64,000 nucleotides of DNA from Pseudomonadota bacterium (lineage in GTDB: Bacteria > Myxococcota_A > UBA796 > GCA-2862545), in NCBI GenBank assembly GCA_005776945.1, contig SXOB01000042.1:46510-110509 (forward strand). Reading direction: 5' to 3'. The notes under the pieces are model-generated. The model saw nothing but the letters and a program-made list of their open reading frames with translations. It searched no databases and had not been told where the DNA came from. Of the stretch, positions 59,038 to 64,000 are shown one piece after another. The position numbers and the translations under genes were made by a program. Each line of letters begins with the position of its first letter. The stretch's first letter is position 1.

Positions 59038-60359
59038 TCCCCCTGCTGATCGCCGCCCAAGCCGGGGCCCAGGACGTCCAGATCGGCCTACGCGAGGCCT
59101 GCGACCGCGCCATCGCCGCCCATCCCGACGCCACGGTTGCCGACCTCGACGTCGCCCTCGCCCGCATTGCCGCCCGCCGCGCCCGCCTCGATCGATTTCA
59201 GCTTTCGGTTGATCTGACAGCGGGTGTTGGGGCCGATTGGCGCGACCCTCCCGACGTAGGCCCCACCGCCACCCACGGCGTGGACCACGACCTGCGAGCG
59301 ACACTCGCGGTCCCGCTGTTCAGCGGCTTCGCCAACGACGCGGCGATCGAAGCGGCCGACGCGCGTAAGGCCGCCTCCGAGGCCTCCCGCCGCGCCACCC
59401 ACCTCGAGTTGTGCCGCGCGGTCACGATGTCGTACTGGCAAATCTCCGGCATCGATCTGCGCTTGGCGGCCGCCCGCGAAAGCTTGGACCTGACGCGCGA
59501 AGCCCACGGCGTGATCCGCGGCCGGGCCGACGCCGGCCTCGCGGCCCCCATCGACGTCAACCGGTCCGCCGTCGGCCTCATCGGCGAGGAGACGTCGCTC
59601 ACGACACTTGAAGACGAACGCTTCGGGGCCGTCGTCGACCTCGCGAGATGGCTCGACGAACCCGCCACGACCATGATCGTCCCCACCGACCCCATCCCCG
59701 ACGACTCCACTTTGCCAACGGCCAGCCAACTGCTTGAACGCGCCCGCAGCTCGCGACCCGATCTCCAGGCCGCCAAGGCCGACGTCGAGGCCGCCCGCGC
59801 CGGCGAACGTCAGGCGACCTCGGCGTGGTGGCCGCATCTGACGCTGGACGCCACAGCCGGCACGGGTGCGTCGGCCCTCGGCGGCACGTCGGACGTCGGC
59901 CTCGGACCCGTCGACCTCGGTGGCATCACCGGGGACGACTTGCGGCCCACCCACGATGCCGGCATCGGGCTCACGCTCCACGCGAACCCGTTCAATCTGT
60001 TCAAGACCGCCGACCAGGTCACGTCCGCGCGGCTGAGCACGGAGCAGGCCGAGGCCCGCCTGCAACGGCTCGAACGAACCGTCGAGGCCGACCTCGTCGC
60101 CGGCGCCCACAGTCTGCGGCGACGCGCCGCCGAACGCGACGCGCTTGGCCGGGAGTTGGAGCTCGCGCGCGACAATCTCGCCATCGTCAGAGAGCTGTAC
60201 GCACTCGGGTCGGCGACCATCCTCGACCTCTTCGACGCCCAGCAGTCCTTCCGCAGCGCCAACACGCGCGCCGCGGCTGCGTCCGTCGACCTCGCCCTGT
60301 TTGCGGCGGACCTCGCCTTCCAGGCGGGTGTGCCGCCCCACGATTTGGAGCCACCGTGA
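59034..60359 (+). CDS. TolC-family outer membrane efflux protein
   Basis: A 441-residue outer membrane factor: signal [13 protein letters not shown], then two homologous halves with long helices and the typical C-terminal segment ELYALGSATILDLFDAQQSF. It forms the outer-membrane exit channel for the MacAB-like pump. TTG start overlaps the ATPase stop (TTGA), and its own stop overlaps the next GTG start. Confidence 0.92.
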   Translation: MIPLLIAAQAGAQDVQIGLREACDRAIAAHPDATVADLDVALARIAARRARLDRFQLSVDLTAGVGADWRDPPDVGPTATHGVDHDLRATLAVPLFSGFANDAAIEAADARKAASEASRRATHLELCRAVTMSYWQISGIDLRLAAARESLDLTREAHGVIRGRADAGLAAPIDVNRSAVGLIGEETSLTTLEDERFGAVVDLARWLDEPATTMIVPTDPIPDDSTLPTASQLLERARSSRPDLQAAKADVEAARAGERQATSAWWPHLTLDATAGTGASALGGTSDVGLGPVDLGGITGDDLRPTHDAGIGLTLHANPFNLFKTADQVTSARLSTEQAEARLQRLERTVEADLVAGAHSLRRRAAERDALGRELELARDNLAIVRELYALGSATILDLFDAQQSFRSANTRAAAASVDLALFAADLAFQAGVPPHDLEPP

Positions 60360-61423
60360 TCGGACTTTTCGCGTGGGTCGCCTGCCAGGGCGACGGCGAC
60401 GGCGCACTCGACGACGCCCTGATCCGCGTCGCCGAGCGAGGGAACCTCGTGGAGGCGGTCTCCGAGGCTGGCAAGATCGGCCCGCTCGTCGAAGTCGACA
60501 TCAAGAGCAAGGTGTCGGGCGAAATCCTCGAGGTTCTCGTCGACGAAGGTCAGGCCGTCCAGAAGGGCGGCGTCCTGTTGCGGGTCGACCCTTCCGAGTA
60601 CGCGCGCGACCTTCAACTCGCGGAAGTCCACGTCCGCCAAGCCGAACTCGCGGTTCGCAACGCCGAAATCGAAGTCGACCGCAAACAGCGCGCGTTCACC
60701 GCGCGCGGCATCTCGGAACTTGAATTCGACCTCGCGGTCCGCGAAGCGGAGTCCGCCCGTCTTTCCCTCGAACGCGCCAAGATTGAGCGCGACGCCTCGC
60801 GCGACCGACTCAAGTGGACGACGGTCGCCAGCCCCATCGACGGGACGGTCATCGTCCGCAACATCGATCCCGGCGAGGTCGTCACCGCCGGCATGACCGC
60901 GATGGTGAATGGGGCAGCCCAACTCAAGATCGCGCAGTTGGACCGGCTCATACTCGACCTCGATCTGAATCAGGTCGACGTCGCCCGCGTGACCCTTGGC
61001 ATGGATGCCACCGTCCAACTCGACGCGTTCCCCGAGGCCAAGGTGATGGGCCGCGTCAGCACGATCGCCGCCGCGGGGCACCGGGACGAAACGCGCGGCG
61101 TCGACGTGTTCGCCGTCGAGGTCGAGGTCGACCCCGCCCAGGCCGGCGTCGCAATCAAACCTGGCATGACGGCGGAGGTGCAGATCCACATCGCCACGGT
61201 CGAGAACGTCGTTCGCGTGCCTGTCGAGGTCGTCTTCGAGGCGGAAGGAAAGAACTGGATTTACCGCGTCGTCGACACCGAAGGCAAGCCCTCCAAGGAG
61301 AAGGTCGAAGTCGGCGTCGGCAAGCGGTCTCAAACCGAAGTCGAGCTGACGAGCGGCCTTGCCGAAGGCGATCGCTACTACGCCCAAGCCGACGTCAAGG
61401 ACCTCGCGTTGGAATTCGACTGA
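60356..61423 (+). CDS. MacA/HlyD-type periplasmic adaptor lipoprotein
   Basis: A 355-residue membrane-fusion protein. Start GTG 60356 overlaps the TolC stop. The lipobox is AWVAC at 6-10. A lipoyl-like half (VDIKSKVSGEILEVLVDEGQ), a long coiled coil (about 90-165, LAEVHVRQAELAVRNAEIEV), the second lipoyl half (ASPIDGTVIVRNIDPGEVV) and beta-barrel/proximal domains follow in the usual order. It links the inner-membrane permeases to TolC. Confidence 0.92.
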   Translation: MIGLFAWVACQGDGDGALDDALIRVAERGNLVEAVSEAGKIGPLVEVDIKSKVSGEILEVLVDEGQAVQKGGVLLRVDPSEYARDLQLAEVHVRQAELAVRNAEIEVDRKQRAFTARGISELEFDLAVREAESARLSLERAKIERDASRDRLKWTTVASPIDGTVIVRNIDPGEVVTAGMTAMVNGAAQLKIAQLDRLILDLDLNQVDVARVTLGMDATVQLDAFPEAKVMGRVSTIAAAGHRDETRGVDVFAVEVEVDPAQAGVAIKPGMTAEVQIHIATVENVVRVPVEVVFEAEGKNWIYRVVDTEGKPSKEKVEVGVGKRSQTEVELTSGLAEGDRYYAQADVKDLALEFD

Positions 61424-62637
61424 TGATCTGGGAGGCCGTACGCGTCGCGGGCACCACGCTTCGTGGCCACCCCTTCCGCACGGCGCTGACCGTGTTGTCG
61501 GTCACGATTGGAGCCTTCTCCATCGTGGTCATGATGTCGCTTGCCGAAGCCGGACAATCCACATTGTCCCGCTCCATCGAGGAAGTCGGCGGAATGCGCA
61601 TGATCATGTGGATTCCCGACGACGTCGAGGAGCATGAGCGCGCCATTTACGATGATGGCCTCACGACCGGCGATCTCAACGCGATGCGCTCCGTCCCCCA
61701 TCTCGCCGCAGCGGCGGCCCTCGCCCCCTACGGAGAGTCGCGGGTGGTTTCGCGGCTCGGCAAAGAGCAGGACGTCGACGTTGTCGGCGTCGAACTCGAG
61801 GTCCTCGATCTGCTCGCATGGCCCGTCGTCAGCGGGCGACCCCTGATGCCAACGGACCTGGAGGATCGGCGCCGCGTCGCTGTGCTCACACACCTCGTTG
61901 CATCCGACCTCTATGGCGGTGACGCCGTGGGGCAGACGATCAACCTGCTCGGCAAACCCTACGTCGTCGTCGGCGTGCTCGAAGAGCGTCACCCCACCGG
62001 GTTGCATTTCGGTTTCGATTGGGAACAATCCGCCTTCATCCCCCTCTACACTGCCGAGTTGCACGAAGGTCAATCGGAGAAAAATCGCTACGTCATCGGT
62101 CGGACGGATGACGCCAGAAACAACGCCCAGGTCGTAGCCGTCGCCAACGCCAAACTGCTGTCACGGCATCGCTCAGTCGAGGACTTCCAGGTCATCGATT
62201 TCAGCCGCATCCTGGAGGAGTTCTACAAGTTCTTCCTCATCTTGGATGCGCTTGTCGCCCTCATCGCCGGCATCAGTCTGTTCGCCGGAGGCGTGGGCGT
62301 GATGAACATCATGCTCGTGGCCGTCTCCGAGCGGGTGAAGGAAATCGGCATCCGCAAAGCTGTTGGCGCTTCACGCCGCTCCATCCTCACCCAGTTCATC
62401 GTGGAGGCCAGCGTCGTGTCCACGTTGGGCGGCCTCGTCGGTGCCGCAGCCGGCCTCGGGGCGACGGCATTGGCCCACATTGCCATCGCCCAAGCCCAAG
62501 AGGGCTGGGTGGCCGCCTATTCCTGGCGGGGCCTCCTGCTATCCCTGTCCGTCACGACGAGTATCGGCCTGACCTTTGGAGCCATTCCGGCGTGGCGCGC
62601 GAGCCGCCTCGACATCGTGGAGTGCCTCCGCCGATGA
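61423..62637 (+). CDS. MacB/FtsX-type ABC permease 1
   Basis: A 404-residue permease: N-terminal helix with RTALTVLSVTIGAFSIVVMM, a large periplasmic MacB-PCD domain (about 45-260), then three C-terminal helices including GGVGVMNIMLVAVSERVKEI and IRKAVGASRRSILTQFIVEA. The ATG overlaps the adaptor stop. It pairs with the second permease as the transmembrane core; the substrate is unknown and could be a lipid, peptide or lipoprotein. Confidence 0.93.
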   Translation: MIWEAVRVAGTTLRGHPFRTALTVLSVTIGAFSIVVMMSLAEAGQSTLSRSIEEVGGMRMIMWIPDDVEEHERAIYDDGLTTGDLNAMRSVPHLAAAAALAPYGESRVVSRLGKEQDVDVVGVELEVLDLLAWPVVSGRPLMPTDLEDRRRVAVLTHLVASDLYGGDAVGQTINLLGKPYVVVGVLEERHPTGLHFGFDWEQSAFIPLYTAELHEGQSEKNRYVIGRTDDARNNAQVVAVANAKLLSRHRSVEDFQVIDFSRILEEFYKFFLILDALVALIAGISLFAGGVGVMNIMLVAVSERVKEIGIRKAVGASRRSILTQFIVEASVVSTLGGLVGAAAGLGATALAHIAIAQAQEGWVAAYSWRGLLLSLSVTTSIGLTFGAIPAWRASRLDIVECLRR

Positions 62638-63857
62638 TCGACGCCTTCCGCACCGCCATCGCCCTCTTTCGGTCGTCGACCACCCGTTTCTTGTTGACGG
62701 TGTCGGGCATCGTGGTTGGCGTCGCGAGCCTGGTCTTGCTCGCCAGCCTGCTCGAGGTCGGCAAACAGCTGCTCGTCGATTCCTCGAGTCGCGCCGTGGG
62801 GGCCGACGTCGTCACGGTCAGCAACGACTGGCGACGTCGCGACCGCTGGCCCGATGAGCGCATGCTCGACCGCCACGACCAAAGCCTCATCGAATCGAGC
62901 GCGCTCCTCGACGATCTTGCGGTGGGAGCCAACTACGGAATGGCCGATCGCCAGGTGACACGGGGCGTCGACGAACTCGATCCCTTCGTCGTCGGCGTCA
63001 CCGAACACTCGATGGCCGTCTACCGCCTCAAAGTGTCGGACGGCCGCCCATTCGGTCCGACGGATTTCTCGAGCCTGCATCGCGTCGCCCTCGTGGGGGC
63101 CAAGGTCTTTGACGGGCTCGACCCCGTGAAGCCTGGCCAGGTCCTGCGGGTCGAAGGCGTGCCCTACACGGTCGTCGGGATCCTCAAGGAAAAGCCGGAC
63201 ATGGGGCCGGGCGGGCATTGGGGCTGGAACAACCGCGTGCTGCTCCCCGCAAACGCGTTCAACCTGGATTTCAACGCTTCTCGCCGGCCCAGCGCCGTCG
63301 TCTCCCGCGTCGACGCCGTGGTCGACGACCTCGAAATCCGCGTCCAGTCCGCACGCGAAGTCGTGGGCGCCCTGCTCATGTCGCGGCGCGAACACCAGAA
63401 CTTCCGTTTCGAGGGAGCCGCGTCGGACAGTACCGAAGAAGTCGTCGTCCAGGTGATCGAGGCGCTCGTCCTGCTCACGACCTTCTTCTCGATGGTCGTC
63501 GGCGGCATCAACATCATGAACATCATGCTCGTCACCGTGACCGAGCGGACCCGCGAAATTGGGCTGAGACGCGCCATCGGCGCCACCCGCGGCGACATCC
63601 GCCGCCAGTTCATTGCCGAGACGGTGGCCGTCACGCTCGTGGGCGCCGTCCTTGGCGTGGCGCTCGCCCTCCTCGGGCTGGCCCTCGGCACGGCTGCGCT
63701 CGACCGGTGGGTCACCGAATGGCCCTTTCACGTCGCCCCGTGGTCCGTTGCGCTTGCCGTGAGTTTCAGCGCCGCGATTGGCCTCGTCTTCGGCATCGCC
63801 CCCGCGAGTCATGCGGCGTCGCTCGACCCTGTGGACGCCCTCCGATCCGACGGGTGA
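62634..63857 (+). CDS. MacB/FtsX-type ABC permease 2
   Basis: A 407-residue second permease: FLLTVSGIVVGVASLVLLAS at the N-terminus, a MacB-PCD periplasmic domain (about 45-270), and MVVGGINIMNIMLVTVTERT followed by EIGLRRAIGATRGDIRRQFI. The protein is complete (C-terminus AASLDPVDALRSDG). It overlaps permease 1 by ATGA. Two separate permeases suggest a heterodimeric core. An IS3-type element begins within a few bases of its stop. Confidence 0.93.
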   Translation: MIDAFRTAIALFRSSTTRFLLTVSGIVVGVASLVLLASLLEVGKQLLVDSSSRAVGADVVTVSNDWRRRDRWPDERMLDRHDQSLIESSALLDDLAVGANYGMADRQVTRGVDELDPFVVGVTEHSMAVYRLKVSDGRPFGPTDFSSLHRVALVGAKVFDGLDPVKPGQVLRVEGVPYTVVGILKEKPDMGPGGHWGWNNRVLLPANAFNLDFNASRRPSAVVSRVDAVVDDLEIRVQSAREVVGALLMSRREHQNFRFEGAASDSTEEVVVQVIEALVLLTTFFSMVVGGINIMNIMLVTVTERTREIGLRRAIGATRGDIRRQFIAETVAVTLVGAVLGVALALLGLALGTAALDRWVTEWPFHVAPWSVALAVSFSAAIGLVFGIAPASHAASLDPVDALRSDG

Positions 63858-63860
63858 CAT

Positions 63861-64000
63861 TGACCTGCCTGGATTCTTCGGACCAACCATTACGTTAGAT
63901 TCGCCGCCACCGTCTGGTTGTTCTTCCTCAAAAGCCGCTGCTTGTGTTCCTTCGGCGTGAGATAGCCGAGGCTTGAATGCGGGCGAATCTCATTGTAGTG
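63861..64000 (-). mobile_element. end of an IS3-family insertion sequence (continues beyond window)
   Basis: The non-coding end TGACCTGCCTGGATTC is followed by the C-terminal end of an IS3-type transposase gene on the minus strand. The other end lies outside the window, so length and target duplication cannot be read. It begins only a few bases after the permease 2 stop. Confidence 0.75.
63890..64000 (-). CDS. IS3-family transposase OrfB, C-terminal fragment
   Basis: The last 36 codons of the reading frame are visible, ending in TAA at 63892-63890: HYNEIRPHSSLGYLTPKEHK, then a basic tail. YNxxRPHSSLGYxTPxE is the hallmark C-terminus of IS3-family integrase-type transposases. The catalytic DDE residues lie outside the window. 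Confidence 0.92.
   Translation of the reverse strand, partial: HYNEIRPHSSLGYLTPKEHKQRLLRKNNQTVAANLT

Overview
The window is a high-GC bacterial chromosome segment with strong G/C bias at third codon positions. It looks like a member of the Myxococcota or a close deltaproteobacterial relative. The evidence is many lipoproteins with Thr/Pro-rich tethers, two MopE-like Asp/Cys repeat proteins, a FG-GAP protein ending in a MYXO-CTERM-like Cys/hydrophobic/Arg tail, hybrid two-component proteins and a large PKS. This assignment is inference; there is no rRNA to confirm it.

Layout. 1-4.6 kb: an ATP-grasp ligase, a small membrane protein and a MopE-like lipoprotein read leftwards, divergent from a peptidase-S51-like protein and a Fes-like esterase. 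5.1-7.3 kb: a lipoprotein with an LVIVD beta-propeller and a C-terminal thioredoxin fold. An in-frame UGA replaces the first Cys of its CxxC motif, and a 17-nt hairpin follows at bacterial SECIS distance, so I read it as a selenoprotein. 7.7-16.6 kb: a LysR regulator, lipoproteins, a response regulator lacking its acceptor Asp, a CFA-type methyltransferase with a sugar-nucleotide epimerase, a START-like protein and a MopE-repeat C-type lectin. 16.6-23.2 kb: a 2180-residue lipoprotein joining Ig/PKD-like repeats, a sulfatase, a sugar-dehydrogenase-type propeller and cytochrome c haem motifs. 23.3-30 kb: two more ATP-grasp proteins, then an NtrC regulator and a hybrid kinase.

30-34 kb: an esterase, a truncated FEN/PIN-type nuclease, an M15 peptidase, a DUF2461 protein, a 233-bp MITE-like element and tRNA-Arg(CCT). 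34.1-42.4 kb: an operon of fatty acyl-AMP ligase, ACP and a PKS fused to an alpha-oxoamine synthase. This should build a fatty or polyketide chain and release it by condensation with an amino acid. A 3-ketodihydrosphingosine-reductase-like SDR lies at 57.4-58.2 kb and could act on such a product. 42.5-46.1 kb: ComEC-type metallo-beta-lactamase, DUF3006 and double-HhH ComEA genes, without the ComEC channel. 46.1-55.8 kb: arylsulfotransferase, a small atypical patch with a frameshifted membrane HExxH gene, a CBM9/DUF5916 protein, a sulfatase, a FG-GAP protein, a GNAT and a surface repeat protein. 55.9-63.9 kb: MurJ, the SDR, and a tightly overlapping MacB/TolC-type export operon whose ATPase lacks the Walker A lysine. 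The window ends inside an IS3-family element.

Regulation. Many genes have a TAG-type -10 box (TAGNNT-like) 5-30 nt before the start codon. Several lack a Shine-Dalgarno sequence and appear leaderless or nearly so. Recurring themes are surface lipoproteins, sulfate-ester chemistry, unusual lipid synthesis and ATP-grasp ligation.
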